DNA of 64,000 nt, taken from Cellulomonas gilvus ATCC 13127 (GTDB lineage: Bacteria; Actinomycetota; Actinomycetes; Actinomycetales; Cellulomonadaceae). Made by a program: the position numbers and the translations under genes. The DNA lies in assembly GCF_000218545.1 (NCBI RefSeq), contig NC_015671.1, positions 2,418,001 through 2,482,000 on the forward strand, written 5' to 3'. Shown piece by piece: positions 43,565 through 54,529 of the stretch; the stretch's first letter is position 1; every line of letters starts with the position of its first letter. The notes below the pieces were generated by a model. That model ran no database searches. It saw only the letters and a list, made by a program, of their open reading frames with translations, and was not told the origin of the DNA.

Positions 43565-44422
43565 ATGCCCGCAACCCGACGCCAGCCCGGCGAGCGCACG
43601 CTCGCCGCCGCGAGCCGCGTCGACCTGCTGCACATCCTGCAGCGCGGCGGCTCGCACACCGTGCACGAGCTCGCGCGGACCACCGGGCTGCACGAGAACA
43701 CGACGCGTGAGCACCTCGCCAAGCTGGTCGGCGACGGCTACGCGGTGCGGGCGCCCGAGACCCGCACGGTGCGCGGCCGGCCCCGGATGCTCTACCGCGC
43801 GGCCTCGGCCGACGACGCGCGCCGCGACCCGATCGCGATGGGACGCCTCGAGCAGTCCATCGCGCACGTCGCACTCACGAAGGTGCTGCTCGACGGCTTC
43901 GGCCGCTCGCTGGGCCCCACCCGGGACGCGGCACGCACGGCGGGGCGGTCGCTCACCGCTCCCGGCGGTGCGCTCGAGCCGCCGCTCGCCCCGGCCGACC
44001 CGGCGGGCACCGCGCAGGACGCCGCGGCCCGCCAGCTCGACGCGCTCGAGGGCCACCTGGACCGCCTCGGGTTCGACCCGCAGCGCGACGACGACGGCCT
44101 GCGGGTCCACCTGTGGCGGTGCCCGTTCCTCGAGCTCGCACGTGAACGGCCGGACGTGGTGTGCAGCGTCCACCTGGGCCTGGCCTCGGGCGTCCTGGAG
44201 ACCGCCGGCGGGCCCGTCACGGCGCACCGGCTGCGCCCGTTCGTGGGCCGCGAGCACTGCGTGCTGGACCTGCGCCGCGACCCCGACGTGGCGCCCACCG
44301 CCCCGGCCGACAAGCACGCGGGCCCGGGTTTTTCCACGGCGGGTCCTGTGGCATCACCCCCCGCACCCGTCCCATCCTCAGAACCCGGGCACAGCGCCCA
44401 CGTCCCACGGGAGGCACCATGA
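43565..44422 (+). CDS. ArsR/SufR-like regulator with putative Fe-S cysteines
   Basis: A 285-residue protein. Residues about 10-75 form a winged helix (RVDLLHILQRGGSHTVHELARTTGLHENTTREHLAKLVGDGY). The C-terminal domain carries three Cys (WRCPF, VVCSVH and EHCVLD; spacing C-x13-C-x31-C), similar to the SufR group that holds a 4Fe-4S cluster. It is divergent from the nirK operon and overlaps the DUF2249 gene by four bases, so an NO- or redox-sensing role is likely but inferred. The last 40 residues are Pro/Ala-rich and unlike the domain. Confidence 0.83.
   Translation: MPATRRQPGERTLAAASRVDLLHILQRGGSHTVHELARTTGLHENTTREHLAKLVGDGYAVRAPETRTVRGRPRMLYRAASADDARRDPIAMGRLEQSIAHVALTKVLLDGFGRSLGPTRDAARTAGRSLTAPGGALEPPLAPADPAGTAQDAAARQLDALEGHLDRLGFDPQRDDDGLRVHLWRCPFLELARERPDVVCSVHLGLASGVLETAGGPVTAHRLRPFVGREHCVLDLRRDPDVAPTAPADKHAGPGFSTAGPVASPPAPVPSSEPGHSAHVPREAP
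44330..44338. repeat. motif copy 2, TTTTCCACG
   Basis: Second copy of the nine-base motif, about 80 bases upstream of the DUF2249 start and inside the low-complexity end of the regulator gene. It may mark an internal promoter or operator. Confidence 0.35.
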
Positions 44423-44730
44423 CCAGCCAGCACGTCGAGATCCTCGGCTCCGCGCCGACGCCCGAGCCCGCCGCGCACTCGTGCGGCTGCGGCGGGCACG
44501 ACGAGGCCGACCCGGTCCTCGACGTGCGCGCGATCCCGCACGCCATCCGGCACGCCACCGTGTTCGGCGCGTTCGAGGCCATCGCGCCCGGCCAGTCGCT
44601 CGTGATCGTCGCGCCGCACCTGCCGCGTCCGCTGCTCGCGCAGCTCGCGGAGCGCGCGCCGATCGACACCGAGGTGCTCGTCGACGGCCCCGAGGCCTGG
44701 CACGTGCGCATCACGCGCCGCGCCGACTGA
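44419..44730 (+). CDS. DUF2249 protein
   Basis: A 103-residue cytoplasmic protein. A Cys/His-rich start (HSCGCGGHDEAD) is followed by the DUF2249 core LDVRAIPHAIRHATVFGAFEAIAPGQSLVIVAPHLPRPLLAQLAERAP. The family is frequently linked to nitrite, NO and haem genes; function unknown. ATG follows GGGAGGCACC and overlaps the regulator stop by four bases. Confidence 0.9.
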   Translation: MTSQHVEILGSAPTPEPAAHSCGCGGHDEADPVLDVRAIPHAIRHATVFGAFEAIAPGQSLVIVAPHLPRPLLAQLAERAPIDTEVLVDGPEAWHVRITRRAD

Positions 44731-44771
44731 CGGCACCGCGCACGGCGCCGCACCGCGGTGCCCCACGTCGC

Positions 44772-44806
44772 CGGTCGCTCCGGGTGAGGACTCCCCGGAG
44801 CGACCG
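44772..44806 (+). terminator. terminator after DUF2249 gene
   Basis: A 13-bp perfect stem (CGGTCGCTCCGGG at 44772-44784, pairing with 44794-44806) with a 9-nt loop. It also lies just beyond the convergent GyrI-like gene. Confidence 0.85.
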
Positions 44807-44832
44807 CGCCGTGCCCGCGATCGCGGGCAGGC

Positions 44833-45291
44833 TCAGCGCAGGGGCAGCACCAGGCGGGTGACGTTCGCGGCCGGGTCGTCGTCCGGGCTCGGGTCGGTGA
44901 GGTACTCCTCCCAGAAGTCTCCGCGACCGGCGGCGCCGTGCTGCGCCGCCCACGTGACCAGCTGGTCCCAGGCGCCCGGGAGACCGTCGTACGGACCCGT
45001 GTAGGTCCCGACGACGGCGGCACCGGCCGGCAGCGTGTGCGTCTGCACGTCGTCGACGAACGGCCCCGCCCCGTCGGGCACCGCGAAGCCCGCGGCGACG
45101 TCCACCGAGTCCGTGGGCATGTCCGCGTACCAGCCGATCGCGGGACCTGTGGGCGCGAGCCCCGCGGCCGTCAGCGCGCGCTCGACCCGTGTGTAGGCGC
45201 TGTCGTAGAACCCCGTGAGCGCGGTCATCGCGACCCGCTCCCGGACCACCGCGAGCGTCGTCTCCGGCAGATCCACCTGCTCGATCTCCAT
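44833..45291 (-). CDS. GyrI-like/effector-binding domain protein
   Basis: A 152-residue single-domain protein of the AraC effector-binding (SOUL-like GyrI) fold: EIEQVDLPETTLAVVRERVAM, IGWYADMPTDSVDVAAGFAV, HTLPAGAAVVGTYTGPYDGLPGAWDQLVTWA. Stand-alone members bind small hydrophobic molecules or inhibit gyrase; the role here is unknown. GGAGGGTGAC precedes the ATG at 45291. Confidence 0.85.
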   Translation of the reverse strand: MEIEQVDLPETTLAVVRERVAMTALTGFYDSAYTRVERALTAAGLAPTGPAIGWYADMPTDSVDVAAGFAVPDGAGPFVDDVQTHTLPAGAAVVGTYTGPYDGLPGAWDQLVTWAAQHGAAGRGDFWEEYLTDPSPDDDPAANVTRLVLPLR

Positions 45292-45402
45292 GTCACCCTC
45301 CCTGTGCGGCGACCCTCGCCGTCCGCCCCCACCCTGGCGGACCGGCACCCCGAGCGCCAGGCTCTCGGCGGCGCGCTGCGGCTCGTGTGTCAGGGTGGGT
45401 GC

Positions 45403-45777
45403 GTGGCGGAGGCGGTGCGGGCGAGGGTCGACGCGTGGTGCTGGGCGGTGCGCCTGTTCCCGACCAGGTCCGCGGCCGGTGCCGCGTGCCGCGCCGGGCA
45501 CGTGCGGGTCAACGGCGAACGCGCCAAGCCCGCGACGATCGTCGTCCCCGGTGACGAGGTGCACGTGCGCGGCGGCGAGCGGGAACGCGTGGTGATCGTG
45601 CAGCGGACGATCGTCAAGCGCGTGGGCGCGGCCGTGGCGGTCGCGTGCTACCTGGACCGGTCCCCCGCCGTCCCGCCGCGCGAGCAGGTCGCGCTGGCCG
45701 GCGTGCGCGAACGGGGTGCGGGTCGCCCGACCAAGCGGGACCGCCGCGAGCTGGACCGGCTGCGCGGCAGGGGCTGA
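45403..45777 (+). CDS. S4-domain RNA-binding protein (Hsp15/RqcP-like)
   Basis: A 124-residue protein: RVDAWCWAVRLFPTRSAAGAACRAGHVRVNGERAKPATIVVPGDEVHV is a complete S4 domain, followed by a basic C-terminus (ERGAGRPTKRDRRELDRLRGRG). Relatives bind stalled 50S subunits carrying peptidyl-tRNA. The GTG at 45403 follows CAGGGT by 6 nt, so it may be leaderless. Confidence 0.88.
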   Translation: MAEAVRARVDAWCWAVRLFPTRSAAGAACRAGHVRVNGERAKPATIVVPGDEVHVRGGERERVVIVQRTIVKRVGAAVAVACYLDRSPAVPPREQVALAGVRERGAGRPTKRDRRELDRLRGRG

Positions 45778-45840
45778 CCGCCGGCCCGGCTGCGCACCCG
45801 GTCCGCGAGGCCCGGCCGGTCCGAGTGCCGCGTCCCACGG

Positions 45841-45878
45841 GCCGGCCCGCACCACCCTGCGGAGGCGTGCGGGCCGGC
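45841..45878. terminator. hairpin between convergent S4 and SGNH genes
   Basis: A 12-bp perfect stem (GCCGGCCCGCAC at 45841-45852 with 45867-45878) and a 14-nt loop, 63 bases after the S4 gene and 20 bases beyond the SGNH gene stop. Confidence 0.75.
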
Positions 45879-45897
45879 GCGTGGCGCGACGCCGCCG

Positions 45898-47058
45898 TCA
45901 GGCGCCGCGGCAGGTGACCGACGTGGCCGTCGGGTCACCGGTCCCCTGGAAGCCGAGCTCGGTCGAGGCCCCTGCGGCGAGCCCGGAGTTCCACGCCGCG
46001 GGCGTGAACGTCGTGGTGGACCCCGCCGTCGCGACCTGTGAGCTCCAGGCGTTGGTCACCTGACCGCCCGGGATGCTCGCGACGACGCTCCACGACGACA
46101 ACGCGCTCGCCCCGGCCGTGACCCGCACCGTCACGACGAACCCGCCCGGCCAGCGGCTCGCCACGGTGTACGCGGCGGTGCACGCGCCACCCGGCGCGGT
46201 GGACGTGGGCGACGGTGTCGGTGTCGCGCTCGCCGTGGGCGTGGGCGTGGGCGTCGGGGTGGGCATGGGCGTCGGCGTCGGGGTGGGCGTCGGCGTCGGG
46301 GTGGGCGTGGGCGTGACGCCGCGGACCGCGTCGACCACCGGCTGGAACCAGCGGTCGGCCATCTTGACGATGCCGGACTGGTTGGGGTGCACACCGTCAC
46401 CCGTGTCGGCCGCCGCGTCCCAGCCCGTCCACTGGTCGACCACGCGCACCGGCGAGGCGGGGGTGCTCAGACCCGCGGCCCACGCGGGGATCGCCGCGTT
46501 GAGCTCGACGGTGCGCCCGGGGCACTGCGCGCATGACGAGGGTGCGACCGGGATGATCTGCGCGACGAGCACCGTGATGCCCGGGTCGTGGTCACGCATC
46601 TGCTGCACGAGCGTCGTGTAGGCCGCCAGGATCTGGGTCGTCGACCGGTTCGACCACACGTCGTTCGTGCCGAAGTGCATGAGCACCACGTCGGGGTCGG
46701 TCCGGTCCAGCCACCCGACCAGAAGGCCCTGCGCCGCGACGTCGGTCACCAGGTAGCCGCCGTGGCCCTCGTTCTCACCGTCGTACGCGAACCCGCAGCC
46801 CTGACCCGGCAGCGTCCCGACGAAGTCCGTCCCGGTGATCCCCGCGGCCTGCAGCCGCTGCCACAGCAGCGCGCGCCAGCAGCCGGGCGACCCGGTGATC
46901 GAGTCGCCGAGCGCCATGATCCGGACCGGGTCCGCGGCGGTGCCGGCAGGCGCCGTGGCCACCAGCCCGAGCACCGCCGCGAGCGCCGCGACGGCGAGCG
47001 CCGCCAGGGCGGATACCAGGCGCGGCACGCGCGGGGTCGAGGTCGTCGTGGTCCGCAT
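45898..47058 (-). CDS. secreted SGNH/GDSL hydrolase with C-terminal CBM2
   Basis: A 386-residue exported enzyme. A signal peptide covers about residues 1-40 (LVSALAALAVAALAAVLGLVATAPAGTAA). The SGNH domain has IMALGDSITGSPGC (catalytic Ser), FGTNDVW (Asn) and DGVHPNQSG (Asp/His). A PT-repeat linker of about 50 residues leads to a family 2 cellulose-binding module (CTAAYTVASRWPGGFVVTVRVTAG, ending CRGA; the two Cys can form a disulfide). It probably de-esterifies plant polysaccharide. GGGGGAGG precedes ATG 47058. A LacI-type half-palindrome lies about 130 bases upstream. Confidence 0.93.
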   Translation of the reverse strand: MRTTTTSTPRVPRLVSALAALAVAALAAVLGLVATAPAGTAADPVRIMALGDSITGSPGCWRALLWQRLQAAGITGTDFVGTLPGQGCGFAYDGENEGHGGYLVTDVAAQGLLVGWLDRTDPDVVLMHFGTNDVWSNRSTTQILAAYTTLVQQMRDHDPGITVLVAQIIPVAPSSCAQCPGRTVELNAAIPAWAAGLSTPASPVRVVDQWTGWDAAADTGDGVHPNQSGIVKMADRWFQPVVDAVRGVTPTPTPTPTPTPTPTPMPTPTPTPTPTASATPTPSPTSTAPGGACTAAYTVASRWPGGFVVTVRVTAGASALSSWSVVASIPGGQVTNAWSSQVATAGSTTTFTPAAWNSGLAAGASTELGFQGTGDPTATSVTCRGA

Positions 47059-47187
47059 GCGTGGTCCTCCCCCGGGATGCGGGGCGCGACATCGCGCTCC
47101 GTCGTCGAACCGCCTCGCGCACGTCGCCGTGCCACGGGTCGGCCCGTGTGCACCTTGGCGCAGGATCACGGGCCGGACCAGCCGTCG

Positions 47188-47195
47188 AATCGCTT
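47188..47195. promoter_or_regulatory. candidate LacI-family operator core
   Basis: AATCGCTT (AAGCGATT on the other strand) fits the AANCGNTT core of LacI-family operators and lies in the upstream region of the SGNH-CBM2 gene. The flanks are only partly symmetrical. The rest of the 295-bp gap to 47354 holds nothing else recognisable. Confidence 0.35.
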
Positions 47196-47353
47196 AACCT
47201 CCGGGGGCGGCGACGCGGCGCGCACGGCCCGCGCCCGCGACGCCCGCGCACCCGCACGGCACGATGGCGCGGGTCGGGGTGCGGCCGTGTCGAGAACCGC
47301 GGACGTCGCGCGTCATCCCCGTGTCAGGACCGCAACTCCCGAAGGAGCCCACC

Positions 47354-47698
47354 ATGCAGTTCCTCATGATCGTGTGCGAGGACCCCGAGGCCGAGCCGTA
47401 CCGCGCCGAGGACGACAACATCGAGCAGTGGGTCGCCGACGTCGAGGCGCGCGGCGTCCACGTCCAGGGCGACCGCCTGCGCCCCGCCGCCGAGGCCCGG
47501 ACGGTGCGCGTGCGCGGCGGCGAGCTGTCGGTCACCGACGGCCCGTTCGCCGAGGCGGGTGAGCACATCGCCGGCTACGACATCCTCGAGTGCGCGTCGC
47601 TCGAGGAGGCGGTCGAGATCGCGTCGCGCCACCCCATGGCCCGGTTCGGCCGGATCGACGTGCGGGCCGCGTGGCCGTTCGAGCCGGGCGACGCGTGA
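47354..47698 (+). CDS. YciI-family protein (DGPF domain)
   Basis: A 114-residue protein: MQFLMIVCEDPEAEPYRAEDDNIEQWV, RVRGGELSVTDGPFAEAGEHIAGYDILEC, HPMARFGRIDVR. The DGPF motif marks the YCII-related group found beside ECF sigma factors; none is here. Function unknown. GAAGGAG lies 7 nt before ATG 47354. Confidence 0.88.
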   Translation: MQFLMIVCEDPEAEPYRAEDDNIEQWVADVEARGVHVQGDRLRPAAEARTVRVRGGELSVTDGPFAEAGEHIAGYDILECASLEEAVEIASRHPMARFGRIDVRAAWPFEPGDA

Positions 47699-47724
47699 CG
47701 CACCCGCGGGACCAACGTCCCGGG

Positions 47725-47730
47725 TAGGCT
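47725..47730 (+). promoter_or_regulatory. -10 box of small membrane protein gene
   Basis: TAGGCT, 7 nt before ATG 47738; leaderless spacing. Confidence 0.6.
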
Positions 47731-47737
47731 GCGCCGC

Positions 47738-47968
47738 ATGAGCGAACCCGTCCTGCAGCGCCGCGACGACGACCGTTCCGGCTCCCCGGAGCGTGCCGTC
47801 ACGGTCTTCTTCGCCTTCGTCCTGTTCCTCGCCGGCCTGGCGATGTTCTGGATCGCGTTCGAGGTGGTCGAGGCGGCTCGCCCGTGGGTCTTCTTCGGCG
47901 GCATCGCGTCCGTGAGCCTCGCGTTCGCGATCCCGACGACGATCGTCCCCGCGCTCGAGGACCGCTGA
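47738..47968 (+). CDS. small membrane protein, two helices
   Basis: A 76-residue protein with an acidic and basic N-terminal 20 residues, then helices VTVFFAFVLFLAGLAMFWIAFEVV and WVFFGGIASVSLAFAIPTTIV. No family is recognised. The leaderless -10 box and its own hairpin downstream indicate an independent transcription unit. Confidence 0.68.
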   Translation: MSEPVLQRRDDDRSGSPERAVTVFFAFVLFLAGLAMFWIAFEVVEAARPWVFFGGIASVSLAFAIPTTIVPALEDR

Positions 47969-48022
47969 GCCCACCCCTGCCGGCCGGAGGCCGCGTCCGC
48001 ACCGACACCGGTGCCGGGCGCG

Positions 48023-48065
48023 GCCTTCGTCGTCCCCGGACCGCGCACGCCGCGACGACGAAGGC
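48023..48065 (+). terminator. hairpin upstream of membrane pyrophosphatase gene
   Basis: A 12-bp perfect stem (GCCTTCGTCGTC at 48023-48034 with 48054-48065) and a 19-nt loop, 55 bases beyond the small membrane protein gene. Confidence 0.7.
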
Positions 48066-48102
48066 GTGACCTTCGTCTCAGAACCGCACCCCGCGGCACT
48101 CC

Positions 48103-48108
48103 TACGTT
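48103..48108 (+). promoter_or_regulatory. candidate -10 box of pyrophosphatase gene
   Basis: TACGTT with a leader of about 30 nt that contains GAGGGGA before the GTG start. Confidence 0.4.
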
Positions 48109-48144
48109 CGACGGTGAGAGACCTTCGCCACCTGAGGGGATGTT

Positions 48145-50798
<2,654 letters not shown>

Positions 50799-50802
<4 letters not shown>

Positions 50803-51845
50803 GGATCGCGGTCCGCTACCGGGACGTCCTGATCGACCCCGACGGCCACGTCGCGGGGCACGACGCGGGTGCGACGCTGGTGCGCCGCCTGCTGCGCGTG
50901 TTCCCCGGTGCGATCGTCGTCGGGGACGGACCGCGTCGGTGCGACGGGTTCGACGTGCTGCCGCTCGAGTTCCTCGACGCGCGCGAGACCGTCGTCATCA
51001 ACATGGACGTCGTCGACTCGATGTCCGTGTGGCGCACGCTGCGCCAGTCGTGCGACGAGCCCAAGGTCATGAACTTCGTGTGGTGGACCACGTCGCAGTT
51101 CACGCACCCGGTGGACCGGGCCGCGCTCGGCCTGTCCTGCGCGCTGTTCCCGACGTTCGCGAACTCGCAGCGCACCGCGACCGAGATCCAGGAGATCGTC
51201 GGCCAGCAGGTGGTCCAGCCGCTCGCCGAGCAGACGCGGATCGGCTGGGTCAACCTCGGCATCCGCCTGGAGCACGTGCACCCGCGCCAGGAGCCCGCGG
51301 TGCCCGTGGTGCTCTACCCCGCGATCTACCTGTCCGAGCGCAAGGCGCCGCAGGTGTTCTTCGACGTCGTCGAGCGCGTGCGCAAGCACGTGCCCGTCCG
51401 GGTCGAGGCGCGCCTGGTCGAGTCGCACCTGGTCTCCGAGCAGGCGATGCGGCTGTCGCGGCACGAGTGGGTGTGGATGGGGCCGCTGACCGCGAGCCGC
51501 GACGACTACTGGGAGGCGCTGTCCCGCACGACCGCGTTCCTGGCGACCGCGACCGACGAGTCCTACGGCCTGGAGTACATCGAGGCGCTCGTGGCCGGGG
51601 CCGTGGGCGTGTTCCCCGACCGGCCGTGGGCGCGCGCGATCCTGCCCGCGGACTACCCGTTCCTGTACTCCACCACGGCGCAGGCCGAGGAGCTGCTGCT
51701 GCGGGCCGTGAGCGACCCGGCCGGGTGCCGCCGTCAGCTGGACGACGCCGCGGGCGGCGACTTCCAGGACTGGCTGCGCGCGCGGCACGACGACGACGCG
51801 TTCGACCGGTCCGTGGTCGAGCACGTCCGCCGCTGGTTCGGCTGA
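50799..51845 (+). CDS. glycosyltransferase-like protein coupled to mPPase
   Basis: A 348-residue soluble protein with a GT-B-like C-terminal half: VVLYPAIYLSERKAPQVFFDVVERVRK, HEWVWMGPLTASRDDYWEALSRTTAFLATATDESYGLEYIEALVAGAVGVFP, where ESYGLEYIEA resembles the EX7E motif of GT4 enzymes. The N-terminal half is poorly matched. Donor and acceptor are unknown. ATG overlaps the mPPase stop by four bases, an uncommon pairing. It ends 10 bases before a convergent gene. Confidence 0.75.
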
Positions 51846-51855
51846 CCCGGACCGC

Positions 51856-53949
51856 TCAGCGACCCGTGACCAGAGGTGCGAGCCAGTCGCGCAGGTCGGG
51901 GACGAGCGAGCGCGCGTAGCTCGCGGTGACGTGGTCGGCGTCGCGCCACACGAGCACTCCCCCGATGATCGGCGGGCACGTGCCGTCGGGGCACATGAGG
52001 TCGGTCACGTCGAGCATCGGCAGCCCGAGCGCGTCCGCAGCCGCGCGCTGCTGCGCGACACCCGACCGTCGCGCGGGCACGTCCACCGGGAGCGTGCACG
52101 CGGTGGCCCAGTCGTCGGTGTGCTGCGCGACGCACTCGGGCGCGTCGATGCCGACCCATGGCGTGTCCCCCAGCACGACCACCGGCACCCCCGCCGCCTG
52201 CAGTCTGCTCCACGAGGCGGTCAGGCCTGCGACGGCCGCCCGGTCCTCCGAGGCACCCGTCAGCCGCTCGTCGTCCGCGCCCACCACCTCGGCCCGGTTG
52301 CTGCTCACCACCACGACGTCCGGCGGGTCGGCGAGCAGGTGCGCCAGCACCGCGTCGTTCCACTCGCCGCACGCGGTGTACGGCGCGTCCGTGGTGCCGA
52401 GCCACGTCCGTGCCGACGTCAGGCCGCAGCTGCCCTTGGTGTACGTGTCCAGGCGCCAGCCCTCGGCCTGCGCGATCTGCGCGAGCGGCGGCTGCCACTG
52501 ACCCGCGTGCGAGTCCCCCACGAGCGCCACCACCGTGCCCGACGCGGGGTCGCCGAACGTGCACGCGTCCGGTGCGGTGCCGTGCGCGTCCTGATGGCAG
52601 TCCTGGTCGTACAGGTCGGCCACGTCCTGCGTCGCATCCGCGAGCGCGGGCACCAGCGCGTCCAGGTCCGTCCCCTGGTCGGGTCCTCGCCACGTGCCGT
52701 CGCGCAGCACCTGCGCACCCGGCGGTGCGGCGTCCGACGTGCTCGGCACCGCGCGCAGCAGACCCGCCGCGGCGAGCACGCCGACGAGCGTGCACGCGAC
52801 CCCCAGCAGCGCGGACCGCGAGGTGCTGGCGCGCAGCCGCGCGGACGTGTGGAGCGGCCGTTCGACGAACCGGTACGACGCGACGGCCGGCACCACCGAC
52901 ACCAGCACCGCGATGACCAGCGCACGCGTGCTGGGCTCCCCCTCCGCGAGGCTCGTCGCGACCACGACGGCGGGCCAGTGCCACAGGTAGAGCGAGTAGG
53001 ACGCGGCACCGACGGGCTGCAGCACGCCCGCGGTCAGCGGGCGCAGGCCGGGGCCTGCGAGACCCGCCGCGAGCACGAGCACGGTCCCGCCGACGGGCAG
53101 CAGCGCGGCCGTGCCCGGGAACGGCGTGCCGCCGTCCAGCAGCACCGCGGCGAGCAGGATCATCGCCAGGCCGGCCCACCCGCCCGCGCGGAGGAGGCCG
53201 GCGGGTGCCCGCACCACGCGGTGCGCGAGCAGCGCCAGCAACGCGCCTGCGGCCAGCTCCCACACCCTCGTCGTGGTGACGAAGTAGGCGCGCGCCGGGT
53301 CGAGGCCGGTCAGCGTCACGGACCACAGGACGGACGCCCAGGCGACCACCGCGACGCCGACGACGAGCGCACGCCGCGTGACCCGCTTGCCGCGCATGCG
53401 CGCGAGCGCGACCAGCGCCACCACGAGCAGCGGCCAGACGACGTAGAACTGCTCCTCGACCGCGAGCGACCAGAAGTGCTGGACCGGGCTCGCTGCCGCT
53501 CCCTCGGCCAGGTAGTCCACGGACCGGTCCGCCAGCCGCCAGTTCACGACGTACAGCGCGGTCGCGACCACGTCGCCGGCGATCTCTCGCCACCGTGTCA
53601 CAGGCAGCCAGACGAGCGTGGCGACGACCACGGCCGTGAGCGTGAGCGCGGCCGCCGGGAGCAGGCGGCGCGCCCGACGCGCGTAGAACCGGCCGAGCCG
53701 GAGACGTCCCGTGCGTGCGACCTCGTCGGCGATCAGACCGGTGATGAGGAAGCCGGAGACGACGAAGAACACGTCGACGCCCACGAACCCGCCGGGCACC
53801 GGCAGACCCGCGTGGAACGCGAGCACCAGCGCGACCGCGACCGCGCGGAGCCCTTGGACGTCCCGGCGGAACCCGCGTGCGCGTGCGGCGGGCCCCGCCA
53901 CCGCACGCGCGGCGACGTCCCGCTCGGCGAGGTCCGGGGGCGAGGGCAC
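51856..53949 (-). CDS. OafA/YrhL-type acyltransferase with SGNH domain
   Basis: A 697-residue membrane O-acetyltransferase. Residues about 25-380 form the acyltransferase-3 domain with ten or so helices (RRDVQGLRAVAVALVLAFHAGLPVPGGFVGVDVFFVVSGFLITGLI). About 440-697 is an extracytoplasmic SGNH domain with VALVGDSHAGQW (Ser), VVVVSSNRAE and DADHVTASYAR (Asp/His). It likely acetylates a surface polysaccharide or peptidoglycan. GTG 53949 follows TAGCGT by 6 nt (leaderless). Confidence 0.92.
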   Translation of the reverse strand: MPSPPDLAERDVAARAVAGPAARARGFRRDVQGLRAVAVALVLAFHAGLPVPGGFVGVDVFFVVSGFLITGLIADEVARTGRLRLGRFYARRARRLLPAAALTLTAVVVATLVWLPVTRWREIAGDVVATALYVVNWRLADRSVDYLAEGAAASPVQHFWSLAVEEQFYVVWPLLVVALVALARMRGKRVTRRALVVGVAVVAWASVLWSVTLTGLDPARAYFVTTTRVWELAAGALLALLAHRVVRAPAGLLRAGGWAGLAMILLAAVLLDGGTPFPGTAALLPVGGTVLVLAAGLAGPGLRPLTAGVLQPVGAASYSLYLWHWPAVVVATSLAEGEPSTRALVIAVLVSVVPAVASYRFVERPLHTSARLRASTSRSALLGVACTLVGVLAAAGLLRAVPSTSDAAPPGAQVLRDGTWRGPDQGTDLDALVPALADATQDVADLYDQDCHQDAHGTAPDACTFGDPASGTVVALVGDSHAGQWQPPLAQIAQAEGWRLDTYTKGSCGLTSARTWLGTTDAPYTACGEWNDAVLAHLLADPPDVVVVSSNRAEVVGADDERLTGASEDRAAVAGLTASWSRLQAAGVPVVVLGDTPWVGIDAPECVAQHTDDWATACTLPVDVPARRSGVAQQRAAADALGLPMLDVTDLMCPDGTCPPIIGGVLVWRDADHVTASYARSLVPDLRDWLAPLVTGR

Positions 53950-53955
53950 CGGCGC

Positions 53956-53961
53956 ACGCTA
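53956..53961 (-). promoter_or_regulatory. -10 box of acyltransferase gene
   Basis: TAGCGT on the minus strand, 6 nt before GTG 53949; leaderless spacing. Confidence 0.6.
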
Positions 53962-54064
53962 GCCGACACGGCCCTGCGGCGCGCGGCACGTCGGGCAGCC
54001 TCCGGTCCCCGGGCACGGCTGGTGGACAATGGCGGCTCCGTCATCCACCACCGGGAGCACCCTC

Positions 54065-54529
54065 ATGCCGGAGCACATGAACGTCGAGTCCTTCAACCTC
54101 GACCACCGCACGGTCGCGGCACCGTACGTGCGCCTCGCGGACGCCAAGCAGCTGCCCGCGGGCGACGTCATCGAGAAGTACGACGTGCGCTTCACGCAGC
54201 CGAACGTGGCGCACCTGGAGATGCCGACCGTGCACTCGCTCGAGCACCTGTTCGCGGAGCACTCGCGCAACCACAGCGACCAGGTGATCGACTTCTCCCC
54301 CATGGGGTGCCAGACGGGCTTCTACCTCACGCTCGCCGGGCAGTGGGACTACGACGACGTGCTGGCGCTGGTCGAGGCCACGCTGCGGGACGTGCTCGCG
54401 GCCGATGCGGTCCCCGCCGCGAACGAGGTCCAGTGCGGCTGGGGTGCGAACCACACGCTCGAGGGTGCCCAGGACGCGGCGCGCACGTTCCTCGCGGCAC
54501 GTGACGAGTGGTCCACGGTGACGGCGTGA
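54065..54529 (+). CDS. luxS: S-ribosylhomocysteine lyase
   Basis: A 154-residue metalloenzyme splitting S-ribosylhomocysteine into homocysteine and DPD, the precursor of AI-2. The metal site [10 protein letters not shown] (His57, Glu60, His61) with catalytic Cys82 in MGCQTGFY and Cys in [10 protein letters not shown] is intact. The opening [19 protein letters not shown] is typical. ATG 54065 follows GGGAG. It overlaps the nucleosidase gene by four bases. Confidence 0.97.
   Translation: MPEHMNVESFNLDHRTVAAPYVRLADAKQLPAGDVIEKYDVRFTQPNVAHLEMPTVHSLEHLFAEHSRNHSDQVIDFSPMGCQTGFYLTLAGQWDYDDVLALVEATLRDVLAADAVPAANEVQCGWGANHTLEGAQDAARTFLAARDEWSTVTA

Noticed and set aside
42304..44317. Alternative long minus-strand frames extending the nirK partner gene upstream
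   Set aside because: They run through the divergent regulator gene; the leaderless -10 box and hydrophobic start support GTG 43476.
51931..54504. An 857-codon plus-strand frame across the acyltransferase and luxS
   Set aside because: It crosses two real genes in other frames and has shadow composition.
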